DNA of 64,000 nt from Chroococcidiopsidaceae cyanobacterium YX2bin18 (GCA_030446505.1 JAUJND010000007.1:1-64000); one strand, 5' to 3'; positions 1 to 9,172 are shown, counted from the first letter of the stretch. Translations and numbers: made by a program. The notes: generated by a model not told the origin, from the sequence alone.

Positions 1-466
1 TTTTACAAATTTTATAGCAGGCTAGATAAAGATGGAAACATCGGCAGCCCTCCGGCTAGATATATCCCCAGATATACCGAAGAGATCTCCTGCGGGGAGA
101 AGCCCCAGAGAACCTTTCCACATTTTTTGACTAGGCGGGTTGTACGGCTAAGAGTTGCTACAACACCAGTCTCGGCTTGATACTGGTAGTAGGCAAGCTA
201 GGAAAGCCAGATTATTAGAAATAGCGATCGCTCATAACCCAGGAATAACTTGCAACAAGCTAGCTCATGTCCACAGTCTTAGAAGTCGTTGGCCCTACTT
301 TGCAAATGATGTTTCCTTGCCGTTTCCTTTTCCGTTTGCAATCAAAGCTAAAGAATATGCTGTAGGTGCTAAAGATAGTGAGAAGTTCTGGGAATTCGAT
401 AACTCTGAAGCGAAGGAGCACTAATGTTTAGTAAATATCTCCTCTAACTGTGCTCGCTCAATTACT
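1..466. other. no recognisable gene; one weak ORF
   Basis: The only open frame here is an 89-codon plus-strand ORF at 155-424 that starts with TTG and has no convincing ribosome binding site. I do not recognise its product, which has no signal peptide or membrane segment. A HIP1 octamer lies near 223. I see no RNA gene or mobile element. Confidence 0.3.
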
Positions 467-1243
467 TTAAAGCTGACCACTAAGAGCTGATCGCTGAAGA
501 TTTCTAATTTCGGCGGCTGACCTTTGGTGAGTATATTCAGGTGGCTCGGTGATCTTGGCGCTGACAATTTCTGTATTGAACCGATAACCTACATTACGCA
601 CAGTTTGAATCAAACTTGGTTGGCGTGGATCAAGTTCAACTTTTTTACGCAGTGACAGGACGTGGGTATCAATGGTACGTGGGTTATCGATAGCATCAGG
701 CCACGCGCGGCGTAGCAATTCTAAGCGGCTTAGGGGTACACCACCAGCTTGAGCTAAAACATAAAGCAGACTAAATTCCTGGGGTGTTAAATCAATGAAT
801 TCACCCTGAAAGCAGACGCGGCGCTGTACTAAATCGATTTGAAGGTCTCCATAATCAAGATAGGCAGGTGCAACGGGGGTGCGGTTACGTCGAATCAGTG
901 CCTCCACCCGTGCTAGAAACTCCTGCATCCCAAAGGGTTTTGTGAGGTAGTCATCTGCTCCCGCTTTTAACCCAGCGACGATATCGGCTTCAGTGTTACG
1001 GGCAGATAGCATTAAAATTAAAGGCTGTTGTCGCTGTAACCAGTGACAAAAATCGATTCCATCACCGTCAGGTAGTTCAGAGTCGAGAATCACAAGCGTT
1101 GGCTGGCGTGTTAAAAATACTTCCCGCGCTTGATAAAGGCTAGCGGCTTGATGCACCCTGTAGCCTACCTGTTGCAAGTGCCAACTGAGCAGCGATCGCA
1201 GATGCGGATTTCTTTCAACAATTTCAATACAAACCGAGCCCAC
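467..1243 (-). CDS. OmpR-family response regulator
   Basis: Two-domain DNA-binding response regulator of about 258 residues. The receiver domain (residues 1-115) keeps the phospho-acceptor Asp near residue 54 (LVILDSELPDGDG) and the conserved Lys near 102 (LTKPFG). A short linker leads to a winged-helix Trans_reg_C domain, recognisable by RRAWPDAIDNPRTIDTHVL and the closing IQTVRNVGYRF. I chose the GTG at 1243 because an AGGGA box lies about 10 nt upstream and the receiver begins right after it; a TTG at 1297 would add 18 residues with no domain match. No cognate histidine kinase is adjacent, so its signal is unknown. It resembles cyanobacterial RpaA/RpaB-class regulators in architecture only. 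Confidence 0.85.
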   Translation of the reverse strand: MGSVCIEIVERNPHLRSLLSWHLQQVGYRVHQAASLYQAREVFLTRQPTLVILDSELPDGDGIDFCHWLQRQQPLILMLSARNTEADIVAGLKAGADDYLTKPFGMQEFLARVEALIRRNRTPVAPAYLDYGDLQIDLVQRRVCFQGEFIDLTPQEFSLLYVLAQAGGVPLSRLELLRRAWPDAIDNPRTIDTHVLSLRKKVELDPRQPSLIQTVRNVGYRFNTEIVSAKITEPPEYTHQRSAAEIRNLQRSALSGQL

Positions 1244-1297
1244 AGTGGCAATTTCCCTTTGCGTTCGTGCCTCCAAAAGTAACAAAGCCTGTTTCAA

Positions 1298-1916
1298 GGT
1301 TTTGTAACCATTGCTACCCTAAACTTAATAAGCCTGATCCCAATGTCAACTGTTGGTCAGGTCGGTACAACCCAATACTTAGGTAAAGTCAAGCAATTTT
1401 ATTACATTTTTGTTACATTATTTAAGACTCCACTACTACCTGAACGTTGCTATAGCTAAATCTTGAGATATTACTAGCAATAATTTTTGCCAGTATTAAG
1501 TTATTTGCGGAAAACACGATCAAAATAGCCCACTAGACACATAACGATGGTAGTCTTCTCTACTAAAATAAAATTAATCTAAATATAATTGAATATGTGG
1601 TCTAGGCGATCGCAGATATTACCCAGCAAGGAGATATGGACTTTAATTTCATTCACTGAACTCCAGATAAAAGTTAGTTTATTAGGTATAGAGATAGTTC
1701 TTTGAACAAGCAAAAGTAAATACAAGCCCTACTACTCTACTGCAACTTACGCAAGAGATTCAGTAAGTGTATTTTACTAAAAATAACCTGATAATCTCAG
1801 TTAACATTAAAAAATAAAAAATCAAAACTAAAAATACAATAATAAATTCTAAAATCGGAATTTAAACTTTGCACTTATACCCTTGATCATTCAAAATTTG
1901 CATTTTTTACTTAATT
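1298..1916. other. AT-rich intergenic region
   Basis: A 600-base AT-rich gap between two divergently oriented genes. It contains runs of A and T and one HIP1-like site near 1607, but no ORF of note, no tRNA and no clear repeat. It probably holds promoters for the response regulator (leftward) and the small protein gene at 1917 (rightward). Confidence 0.5.
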
Positions 1917-2165
1917 ATGCTGCAAGACACACAAACAATCCGCTATTACCAAAAACTCACCGATGCCCTTGTCGAAATGTGGAATCGAGGCTATCGAAAT
2001 GATGAGCTTCGATTATATTTAGATGGTTATTTAGCTGCTCTGCGACATAGCAACACGAGCGAACCCTATCTAATCCACCGATTAGAGGAGGAAGCAACTC
2101 GTTTTCTCTATGATCCGTTCAATTTTGAAATGCCGCAACCCGAACCAGAATCAGACTACTATTAA
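1917..2165 (+). CDS. conserved cyanobacterial small protein (DUF6761-like)
   Basis: A soluble 82-residue acidic protein without signal peptide or membrane helix. The central block (DELRLYLDGYLAALRHS, then IHRLEEEATRFLYD) and the Pro/Glu-rich end finishing in DYY match a small family I recognise as widespread in cyanobacteria and believe is filed as DUF6761. The function is unknown. It converges with grxD and the two share a bidirectional hairpin terminator. Confidence 0.75.
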   Translation: MLQDTQTIRYYQKLTDALVEMWNRGYRNDELRLYLDGYLAALRHSNTSEPYLIHRLEEEATRFLYDPFNFEMPQPEPESDYY

Positions 2166-2253
2166 CTACTAATTAGTAAGTAGTATCAACATTAAGCTAT
2201 GGTTCAATGCTATATTTTACAAATTTTATTTGTACATAATTTATTAATAAAAT

Positions 2254-2305
2254 AAAAATCCCCTCTCTTATTTACAGGCTTAAACAAAAACTAGAGGGGA
2301 TTTTT
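2254..2305. terminator. bidirectional hairpin terminator
   Basis: A 13-nt perfect inverted repeat, AAAAATCCCCTCT at 2254-2266 and its complement at 2293-2305, flanked by A/T on both sides. It sits between the convergent gene ending at 2165 and grxD, and can terminate transcription from both sides. The right arm lies inside the present 3' end of the grxD frame, which supports the idea that grxD originally stopped at 2304. Confidence 0.75.
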
Positions 2306-2649
2306 AATAGCAAAAAAAATAACTTAAAAAAGCGAGAGCCACTTCCCACCCTCAGCCGTAATCCCCCCTTGACGTACATCTCAATCACTACCTCTGACCC
2401 ACCAACAAATTGACCATCAATATAAACTTGAGGAATCGTTGGCCAGTTGGAATATTCTTTAATTCCTTGACGGATTTCGTAGTCGTCCAGAATATCAACA
2501 GTCTCGAAGGGTACTCCTAATGTATTTAGCATCTGCACAACATTATTAGAAAAACCGCACTGAGGCATTAGCTTCGTACCCTTCATAAAAACCAAAATCT
2601 TGTTCTGGTTCACTAAATTGTTAATTCGCTCTTTGAGTTCGGGAGTCAT
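2272..2649 (-). CDS. grxD: monothiol glutaredoxin GrxD (C-terminus frame-altered)
   Basis: A CGFS-type monothiol glutaredoxin, an Fe-S cluster carrier. The MPQCGFSN active-site motif, the TIPQVYIDGQFVGG glutathione-binding stretch and the start MTPELKERIN are all typical. The family is usually about 107 residues, whereas this ORF runs to 125 with a foreign hydrophobic tail. In the run GTGGGAAGTGGCTC near 2336, removing one G restores the usual ending VEVALA and moves the stop to 2304, so I infer a one-base insertion. The gene lies directly downstream of a bolA-family gene on the same strand; GrxD and BolA proteins are known partners in Fe-S trafficking. Confidence 0.9.
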   Translation of the reverse strand: MTPELKERINNLVNQNKILVFMKGTKLMPQCGFSNNVVQMLNTLGVPFETVDILDDYEIRQGIKEYSNWPTIPQVYIDGQFVGGSEVVIEMYVKGGLRLRVGSGSRFFKLFFLLLKIPSSFCLSL

Positions 2650-2711
2650 AAGCCTTTATTATCCTAATTTATGTCTAGTGTACTTCCAGTTTGGATTTAC
2701 TAAAATCTTAC

Positions 2712-2972
2712 TCAGACGACTTGCTCGGCTGCCTGCCAAGCTTGAGGAGTATAAGTTTTCAGAGCCAAGGCATGAATAGCTTCTGAGGACACTGCTTGCT
2801 GCAACGCAGAATAAATTAGCTGGTGCTGTTGCACCAATCCCTTCCCCTCAAACTGGGACGAAACCACTGTCACCTGATAGTGGTCACCGCCGCCAGTCAA
2901 GTCTTGTACTTGAACTTGAGCATCCGGCATTTGCGCCTTAATCATTTCCTCAACCTGTTGGGGGCTAATCAT
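2712..2972 (-). CDS. BolA/IbaG family protein
   Basis: An 86-residue BolA-family protein. The helix-turn-like segment ending in [15 protein letters not shown] contains the conserved His of the family, and [13 protein letters not shown] is the usual C-terminal block. BolA proteins form Fe-S bridged heterodimers with CGFS glutaredoxins, and this gene lies 62 nt upstream of grxD on the same strand, so the two likely act together. Start: an ATG at 2972 preceded by an in-frame GTG at 2975; the ATG is preferred. Confidence 0.85.
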   Translation of the reverse strand: MISPQQVEEMIKAQMPDAQVQVQDLTGGGDHYQVTVVSSQFEGKGLVQQHQLIYSALQQAVSSEAIHALALKTYTPQAWQAAEQVV

Positions 2973-3009
2973 CACAATCCTTTAACTTCTGCACTCTTTT
3001 CTAATTTAA

Positions 3010-3714
3010 CTACTTCGTTGAAGCAGGTGGGCGTTGGTCACTAACGCCTCCTGTTTCGTTAGGCTGAGGAGAACCACTGGAGGTAGCACCAGTAGCACCA
3101 CTTCCTGAACCACTGGAGGTATTACCACTTCTAGGAAAAGGAGCCTCTACAAAGCCCAGTTCAAATAGCTGCTGGTAAGCTTTTTTTCCTAAGTCCCGCG
3201 TCGGGTTCTGGCTACGGATAATTTGAACCAGCAAAGGTACAGCCAATTCTGGTTTATTTTGTGCTCGATGGACCAGTGCTAGCTGATAGGTTGCATCATC
3301 TCGCATTTGGGCAGTTTCTAGTGCCTTTTTCCTTTGGCTATCGGCAAGGCGATTGTCTATTCCTGAAAAGCTAGAAGCTAGCTCTTGATAAAAATTAGAA
3401 ATTTGATTGAAAACCTGACGAGCTTCCTGAAATTTGTTAGTAGCCAAGGTATAGTTCTGAGCGGAAACTGCACTATTTGCTTCTGATATCAAACGCTGTC
3501 CCCCTGACACACTCAAAAGGCTGTTATCTTGAGTTACGGGACTAATAACGTTGGGATTTGTCGGATCAAGCGGTTGTGCTTGATTGGGACTGTCTGGAAG
3601 ATTTGGGGCAGGTGTCTGAGCATTGCTTGGTAATAGCACTGTCAGGGTTGCCATAACTGGTAGAAACGTTAGGCAGGTATAGCGAAGGAAATAAATAGTT
3701 CCAGCAGAAATCAT
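3010..3714 (-). CDS. exported repeat-helical protein of unknown function
   Basis: A 234-residue protein with an N-terminal hydrophobic signal (residues 8-30, ending around SNAQ), a Pro/Asn-rich linker, and a helical core at 70-190 that looks TPR-like (AQNYTLATNKFQEARQVFNQ, then DDATYQLALVHRAQNKPELA). The tail after 195 is low-complexity Gly/Ser/Pro. It is likely periplasmic or anchored in the thylakoid lumen or outer envelope. I recognise it only as a conserved cyanobacterial hypothetical protein. It shares strand with bolA and grxD, separated by 37 nt from bolA. Confidence 0.7.
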   Translation of the reverse strand: MISAGTIYFLRYTCLTFLPVMATLTVLLPSNAQTPAPNLPDSPNQAQPLDPTNPNVISPVTQDNSLLSVSGGQRLISEANSAVSAQNYTLATNKFQEARQVFNQISNFYQELASSFSGIDNRLADSQRKKALETAQMRDDATYQLALVHRAQNKPELAVPLLVQIIRSQNPTRDLGKKAYQQLFELGFVEAPFPRSGNTSSGSGSGATGATSSGSPQPNETGGVSDQRPPASTK

Positions 3715-3940
3715 GGAGTAAGTTAGGGCGCTATAGAGAACATAAGACTGATTGAAACTTCGGGTATCTTAACTCCGATTGAGTTTTTCACAAAACTACT
3801 TCAAGTTCAAATCCCTGAATCGGACTTGAACTGGGAGTAATTAGTTCCCCTATACACAGCCTGACAGCAATTCATCCCTACTACAAAAAAGAACTCCTAC
3901 ATCTGTTTGCAGTTTAAGATTTTGGTGGTTCTAATTCTGA

Positions 3941-4657
3941 CTAACTGCTTAATGTAAGGGCTGCTTCCAGGTCAGCAGTTAGTTGTTTGGCATTCTGTTT
4001 TATCGAGCTTGTGTTGTAATCGGCTACAACCAAGGGAGGGCTAATGTAAATCTTAACGTGGCATCTCCAGGGTACTGTCGGGTTACTGTAGGAAATACTG
4101 ACAGGCACAATTTTGATGCCCAGATTAGGTCGACTTGATTCAGCTTGCAGTGCTAGGCGGGCTAAACCTGGTTGGAGCCGATTTATCTGACACTTCCGGT
4201 TTTCCTGAAGATTGCCACCTTCAGGAAAAATCACTAGGGTTTCTCCCTGCTGGAGTATCTCAACTCCATGACGGAGAGTAGTTATGGCTGGATGCTTGGT
4301 ATCTACAGGAAACCCTCCTAAGCGTCGAATGAACCAGCCTTGCAAACCTCTGACCTCATTTGCTGACACCATAAATCGTAGGTCTCGACCTGTGACACTC
4401 CGACCAGTGGCATACGGTACAAGTAACGCATCCCAACGAGAGCGATGAGTAGGAGCTAGGATAACGGGTCCATTAATAGGTAGATTCTCCTGCCCAGTTA
4501 CTTCAATCCCGCCAAAATACAAAGGTATGACAACTCGCCGCCCCAAGGGATAAGCGAACATTGCTAACCAAGGCGAATATGAGAGGTAACAGGAGCAGCC
4601 TTGGTAATCTTTGAAGTTTCCAGGAGAGTTTCTGAGTAGGTGTCCAAGCTGCATCAT
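3941..4657 (-). CDS. plsC: 1-acyl-sn-glycerol-3-phosphate acyltransferase
   Basis: A PlsC-type acyltransferase that would make phosphatidic acid from lysophosphatidic acid at the membrane. Family motifs are visible: THRSRWDA (the H-x4-D catalytic motif), GWFIRRLGGFPVDTK (motif II) and VIFPEGGNLQENRK (motif III), followed by KIVPVSISY (motif IV). Length (238) fits the family. The N-terminal 30 residues look irregular and the best start is uncertain; an indel upstream of residue 30 is possible. The gene is monocistronic, about 110 nt from tadA. Confidence 0.88.
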   Translation of the reverse strand: MMQLGHLLRNSPGNFKDYQGCSCYLSYSPWLAMFAYPLGRRVVIPLYFGGIEVTGQENLPINGPVILAPTHRSRWDALLVPYATGRSVTGRDLRFMVSANEVRGLQGWFIRRLGGFPVDTKHPAITTLRHGVEILQQGETLVIFPEGGNLQENRKCQINRLQPGLARLALQAESSRPNLGIKIVPVSISYSNPTVPWRCHVKIYISPPLVVADYNTSSIKQNAKQLTADLEAALTLSS

Positions 4658-4769
4658 ATCGGTGACTAGGGACTATAAGGAACAAATGTTCTCACTTTCT
4701 TAGTTCCACCGTAAATTTTCTTGAGTGACTTGTCTTTTTAGAAAGGACACTTCGAGCAGCGTCATGCAG

Positions 4770-5288
4770 TTAAGCCTGCTTCCTAGTTTTACGAAAAAGT
4801 CGCCGTTTGGCAAACCAGGTTTGCAGTTGTTGACGACAAGTTAACTCTAGGATGCCACCTATTACGGCTAGGCGGTGATAAGAACACGCGCTATCAGGAA
4901 TATTAGCAACAGTACGGATAGCACCAGTTTTTGGGTCATTTGCTCCATAAACTAATAGACCAAGCCGTGCTTGAATAATTGCCCCAGCACACATTGGGCA
5001 AGGCTCCAGAGTGACATAAAGGGTGCATTGATTAAGATGCCAGTTTTGTAAAGCAAGACCTGCTGCCCGCAGAACGAGAATTTCCGCATGGGCTGTGGGG
5101 TCTTTGTCGCGTTCGCGCCGATTTTCAGCTTCGGCAATCAAGTTACCAGTTGAGTCTACGATAATTGCTGCAACTGGAACTTCCCCAGCTTCACCTGCTA
5201 AATGGGCAAGTGCTAGAGCGCGACTCATCCATTGCTGATGAATTAGATATTCTGGGTCATCAATTATTGGTTGCGCCTCAATACTCAC
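4770..5288 (-). CDS. tadA: tRNA adenosine(34) deaminase TadA
   Basis: A zinc cytidine-deaminase-fold enzyme that converts A34 to inosine in tRNA-Arg. The zinc site is complete: THAEILVLRAAG provides His and the catalytic Glu, and EPCPMCAGAI provides the two Cys. I place the start at a GTG at 5288, only 4 nt after the grxC stop, giving 172 residues; the longer TTG start at 5321 would overlap grxC. Tight spacing suggests co-transcription with grxC. Confidence 0.9.
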   Translation of the reverse strand: MSIEAQPIIDDPEYLIHQQWMSRALALAHLAGEAGEVPVAAIIVDSTGNLIAEAENRRERDKDPTAHAEILVLRAAGLALQNWHLNQCTLYVTLEPCPMCAGAIIQARLGLLVYGANDPKTGAIRTVANIPDSACSYHRLAVIGGILELTCRQQLQTWFAKRRLFRKTRKQA

Positions 5289-5292
5289 AAGT

Positions 5293-5602
5293 TTAGCTAG
5301 GCTGTGCAAGCATTGGATCAAGTTGACCTTGTTGGTCTAGTTGATAAATATCATCGCAGCCACCAAGATGCTGGTTATTAATGAAAATTTGTGGCACACT
5401 TCGACGACCATTAGCACGTTCAGCCATGAGGTTTCTGGCTGTTTCATCGCCGTCAATTTTGTATTCCGTGTAATTGACACCTTTCCACCAGAGCAACAAT
5501 TTGGCGCGGACACAGAAAGGGCAAATTTGCCAGGTGTAGATTTCGACGTTGGCTTTGATGCGTTCTGGATGCCGATTTAGGAGGGTTGAGGAAGTCTAAC
5601 AT
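5293..5602 (-). pseudogene. grxC: glutaredoxin 3 GrxC with 5' frameshift
   Basis: A dithiol glutaredoxin of the GrxC class. Read through, it gives an N-terminal ATG at 5602 (MLDFLN), then after a one-base shift near 5575 RHPERIKANVEIYTW, the active site CPFC, and GRRSVPQIFINNQHLGGCDD with the glutathione-binding TVP-like SVPQ motif, ending at AQPS. The frame with the active site has no start codon of its own upstream of CPFC, so the indel would abolish translation if real. A sequencing error is equally possible. It lies directly upstream of tadA. Confidence 0.8.
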
Positions 5603-5725
5603 AAGTTTAAATTGTGAATTTTGTGTGTACTTAGACTCTAGTTATCCTCTGGAGCTGTGGAAATTAGTGTGGGCTAATCTAATCAGGCTGACATCTACAT
5701 TTTAGGCAAAGCAGAAAAAAGTTGC

Positions 5726-6053
5726 TTATAACACCTCCTTTACTGGCGCAGATGTGTTTGCCCACTGCCAGTAAGGTGAGAGCACTTCATCGCCAACAGC
5801 CTGCACCAAACCATTCTTGTTAAGTTCTTGACCAGGATTAGTAATTACCGTTTCATAGCCGAAGACTTTGACAATTTCATTCAGAGTCGGCTCCTATCCA
5901 CCTTCTGGCACACTCTGCCAGAAGCCAGAGAGGTTTACGACTTTGTTAGCCTCATTCGTATCATTAGACTTGATAGTCAGCGTGCCGTTGTGAGAGACTG
6001 CCCCTGGTGGCTTTGAAGCGTACCCGCAAATTGATTTGACCTCCGAAAGAGAG
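5726..6053 (-). pseudogene. fragment of choice-of-anchor D-type secreted protein
   Basis: Reading the minus strand gives a recognisable ASH/choice-of-anchor D domain end: FGGQINLRVRFKA, then after a frameshift HNGTLTIKSNDTNEANKVV, LSGFWQSVPEGG, an in-frame TAG, and EPTLNEIVKVFGYETVI up to a TAA at 5726. Such domains occur in large secreted repeat proteins. The 5' part of the gene is missing: homology stops about where the IS4 remnant begins at 6060. A stop codon, a frameshift and loss of the 5' end make this a true relic. Confidence 0.65.
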
Positions 6054-6059
6054 AATGGT

Positions 6060-6724
6060 TAGACAATCAAGGATTATCAATATGTCTGCGTTTTAAGGTG
6101 CAATCAGTACATTCGTCGCCAAACCGAGTTTACACAACAGTTAAAGCAACTAGGATTGAAACCTGGCATATCGATGTTCTTTGCTGGAGTTAACGGAACC
6201 CGCGCAAGTTGGTTTTAAGCAGTTTAACGTAGCGTGTAAATGGAAACGGAACTACTGCCAAAAGCAGACGAAGAAGGCTGGTTCCTATTAACTAATTTGG
6301 TAAACCTTTCATCTGCTCTAAATGCCTCCCAACAACGTACTGGGATTGAATGTATGTTTAAAGACTGTAAAAGTGGAGGCTATAATCTTGAAGGATGCCA
6401 TGCTTGCGAACTTCGTTTATCTACGATTGTTTTACTCATCGCTCTTGCATACACCAGTGCAATTATTCAAGGCATAGACATTAGAATGTCAAAGGTCGAG
6501 CGTTACATTTGTCGTCCCAAAGAGCAAGCGCGAATTCAACGCCGTCATAGCAATTGCTGGCTAGGTTTATACGGTCAATCTTGGCTGAATAATATCCTAT
6601 TATCTATTGATTGGGTAGGTCAGTGGATGCGGAGTAATCGCTGCGGAGCGGCTCTATTATCAACGGGGATTACGAGTCCTAGGCTTGATTCAGCCTCCTT
6701 CTAGCCTTTTTGTCACCCCATCAG
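6060..6724 (+). mobile_element. 3' remnant of an IS4-family insertion sequence
   Basis: The fragment corresponds to the last half of the transposase found in the element at 52971-54240. From 6240 to 6704 it is open and encodes EGWFLLTNL, the YREK-type segment (RTGIECMFKDCKSGGYNLEG, with Y replaced), AYTSAIIQGIDIRMS and RPKEQARIQRRHSN. Upstream, 6061-6240 still matches but in shifted frames. The terminal repeat GTCACCCCATCAG ends at 6724. The left end and first half of the transposase are missing, so it cannot move by itself. It abuts a broken secreted-protein gene and probably caused that break. Confidence 0.8.
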
Positions 6725-6809
6725 CCCTTCTTACAACATTAGCGAAAATCAAAAGCTGTTTTGATTGGGCGATCGCATCCTCAGCCAACTTTACTTGATA
6801 CCTATAATT

Positions 6810-6830
6810 TAATAATGATAATCATTATTA
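6810..6830. promoter_or_regulatory. Zur-type operator (distal)
   Basis: A perfect 10-1-10 inverted repeat, TAATAATGAT, A, ATCATTATTA, containing the TGATAATCATTA core typical of Fur-superfamily sites. The downstream GTPase gene and the zinc transporter genes nearby make Zur (FurB) the likely regulator; an iron-Fur site would look similar. It lies about 115 nt upstream of the GTPase start at 6945. Confidence 0.75.
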
Positions 6831-6902
6831 AAGCGAACAAGAGGGCAATACTTTTTGGTGTTTTTAGTTCAGATGTAACTAAAGTTTTCTATGATACTTT
6901 GA

Positions 6903-6922
6903 GAGTGATTATTATCATTCTA
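6903..6922. promoter_or_regulatory. second Zur-type operator (proximal)
   Basis: An imperfect palindrome, GTGATTATTATCATTC and flanks, 22 nt upstream of the ATG at 6945. It is weaker than the site at 6810 but keeps the TGAT...ATCA half-sites. Its position would overlap the promoter or transcription start of the GTPase gene, so bound repressor should block transcription. Confidence 0.6.
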
Positions 6923-6944
6923 TAGATAAAGAGGTATTCGTGGT

Positions 6945-7917
6945 ATGGTCGCTAACGAGACAATGGATGCAGATTACCTGTAACTGTCCTTACTGGCTAT
7001 TTGGGAGCAGGAAAACAACCTTACTCAATCGCATCTTGACTTATGAACATGGCTTAAAGGTAGCTGTGATTGTCAATGAGTTTGGAGAAGTAGGGATTGA
7101 TAATCAGCTAGTTATTGATGCTAATGAAGAAATATTTGAGATGAACAATGGCTGTATCTGTTGCACTGTAAGAGGCGATTTGATTCGGATCGTCGGCAAC
7201 TTAATGCGACGGCGGGATAAATTTGACCATTTGGTGATTGAAACAACGGGACTGGCTGACCCCGCACCAGTAATTCAAACTTTCTTTGTCGATGAAGATA
7301 TGCAGGGTCAATTGGCTCTTGATGCAGTGGTGACGGTAGTTGATGCTAAACACATTTGGTCGCACTGGGAAAGTAGTGAAGCGCAAGAGCAAATTGCGTT
7401 TGCTGATGTAATTTTGCTCAATAAAACTGACCTGGTATCAAACGATGTACTGGAGGAGTTGGAAAAGCGGATTAAAGGGATGAATGCTCTAGCCAAAACC
7501 TACCGTACCCGCAACGCCGAGCTAGAAATGGACGCACTTTTGGGAGTAGGAGCATTTGACCTCAACCGCGCTCTTAAGATTGACCCGGAATTCTTAAATG
7601 AAACGGCACACGAGCATGATGAAACTGTGGCTTCTGTGGCTTTGGTAGAATCCGGCGCATTGGATATGCAAAAGTTGAACGATTGGATTGGCTATTTACT
7701 ACAAACTCAAGGCACAGATATCTTCCGCATGAAAGGCATTGTCAATATTGCAGGAGAAGACAATCGGTTTGTATTTCAAGGAGTGCATATGCTGTTTGAT
7801 GGTACGCGCGATCGCCCTTGGAAGCCAAATGAAACTCGTAAAAATGAGATGGTATTCATCGGTCGCAACTTGAACGCAGCCCAGCTTAAGGAGGATTTCC
7901 GAGGATGTTTGGTTTAA
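6945..7917 (+). CDS. CobW/ZNG1-family metallochaperone GTPase (5' frameshifts)
   Basis: A G3E-family GTPase thought to deliver zinc to apo-enzymes under zinc shortage. Visible motifs: VNEFGEVGIDNQL, the metal-binding CxCC loop (NNGCICCTVRGDL), TTGLADPAPV, NKTD (base recognition) and a complete CobW C-terminal domain from about residue 230. The Walker A motif is broken: the DNA reads CTGTCCTTACTGGCTATTTGGG as VLTGYLG in one frame, but the following AAAA run lacks one A and another base is missing near 6970. The natural start is the ATG at 6945 behind GAGG at 6931. Two Zur boxes upstream indicate derepression when zinc is low. Confidence 0.88.
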
Positions 7918-7987
7918 CGAAATAGTAATCAAAGGTAGAGACGTTTTATTAAATGTTTCTATCCTAGTTGTTAATAAGTGAGAAGCA

Positions 7988-9172
7988 ATGAAATCCTCAA
8001 TCGTCAACTCCCAGCAATTCGACTTGCATTGGCGTGGGACACTTTCAGATTATGTAACAGCGATCGCCTGGTCGCCTCAAGGTAAGACTTTAGCAGTAAG
8101 TTCAGCGGCAGGAGAAGTAATGCTCTGGCGGGATCTCCCTAATACGCAAGGGAACAACTGGCCTTTGCTACCTTTACAAATGGCTGAGGGGCAATCACTA
8201 GACTGCCTTGCTTTTTCTCAAGATGGACAGAAACTCGCTGCTGGTGGTCAGGCTGGGCAAGTTAAAATTTGGTGTTTGCATGATGATACCAGAACGTACC
8301 GATGTAAACCCTTGCACACTATAGAAAATGCACCCGCCTGGGTTGACAAGTTGGCTTGGAATCCTTGTAAGAATCAACTGGCTTTCAGCTTAGGGCGCTA
8401 TGTGCAGGTGTGGGATGCTGATACCAATGAGGTAATCGCTACCCTCAATTTTGATACTTCCTCTGTACTGGATTTAGATTGGAGTCCTGATGGGCAGAAA
8501 CTTGCGATCGCAGGTTATCAGGGAGCTAAGATTTGGAACGCTCAAGACTGGAATGACGATCCTTATGTGTTGGTAGTGCCTTCTGCAAGTTTAGTGATCG
8601 CTTGGTCACCTGATGGCAAGTATCTTGCTTGTGGAAATATGGATCGAACTATCACCGTTATAGAGTGGAACAACTCAATTACTCCAAAAAGTAATGATAT
8701 AAGCCAAGATTTTTTTCCTTGGGTAATGCGCGGTTTTCCCGGTAAAATTCGCCAACTTGCCTGGTCACAAGCTAAAGCTCAGCTAGATGCTCCTCTATTG
8801 GCTGCTTCTAGCGTTGAAAGTATTGTGGTATGGGAACAGGCTAATGATCTGGGCTGGGAAGGTAGATTATTACAACAGCACAGTGGAGTTGTACAAGAAC
8901 TCGCCTTTCAACCCAATAGCTTCCTACTGGCTTCAGCATCGGAGGATGGCCAGGTTTGTTTATGGCAAAAAGCCAAGAAATTAGCCCAAATTCTCCAAGG
9001 CGCACCTAATGGATTCTCCTGCTTAAGTTGGCATCCCCAAGGGCAACAACTCGCCGCTGGAGGTCAGAATGGCGAATTGATGGTTTGGTCATCGTTCTCC
9101 CGCCGTGCGACGACGGGAGCTGCGATGACTTCGTCAAAAGTCACGCGGGGTCAAGGATTTAGTAGCCGTTAG
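7988..9172 (+). CDS. WD40 repeat protein in the zinc block
   Basis: A 394-residue protein made almost wholly of WD40 blades: repeated AIAWSPQGKTLAVSS, CLAFSQDGQKLAAGG, DLDWSPDGQKLAIAG, VIAWSPDGKYLACGN, LAFQPNSFLLASAS and LSWHPQGQQLAAGG segments, each closing with a Trp such as VMLW, VKIW, VCLW or LMVW. It has no signal peptide and is likely a cytosolic seven-blade propeller acting as a scaffold. It follows the CobW GTPase by 70 nt on the same strand, so it likely shares its zinc-responsive promoter. The last 25 residues (after LMVWS) look out of frame with the repeat and may reflect a 3' indel. Confidence 0.8.
   Translation: MKSSIVNSQQFDLHWRGTLSDYVTAIAWSPQGKTLAVSSAAGEVMLWRDLPNTQGNNWPLLPLQMAEGQSLDCLAFSQDGQKLAAGGQAGQVKIWCLHDDTRTYRCKPLHTIENAPAWVDKLAWNPCKNQLAFSLGRYVQVWDADTNEVIATLNFDTSSVLDLDWSPDGQKLAIAGYQGAKIWNAQDWNDDPYVLVVPSASLVIAWSPDGKYLACGNMDRTITVIEWNNSITPKSNDISQDFFPWVMRGFPGKIRQLAWSQAKAQLDAPLLAASSVESIVVWEQANDLGWEGRLLQQHSGVVQELAFQPNSFLLASASEDGQVCLWQKAKKLAQILQGAPNGFSCLSWHPQGQQLAAGGQNGELMVWSSFSRRATTGAAMTSSKVTRGQGFSSR

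Noticed and set aside
5828-6016. 62-codon plus-strand ORF
   Set aside because: It is the antisense of the choice-of-anchor D relic, which matches a known domain.
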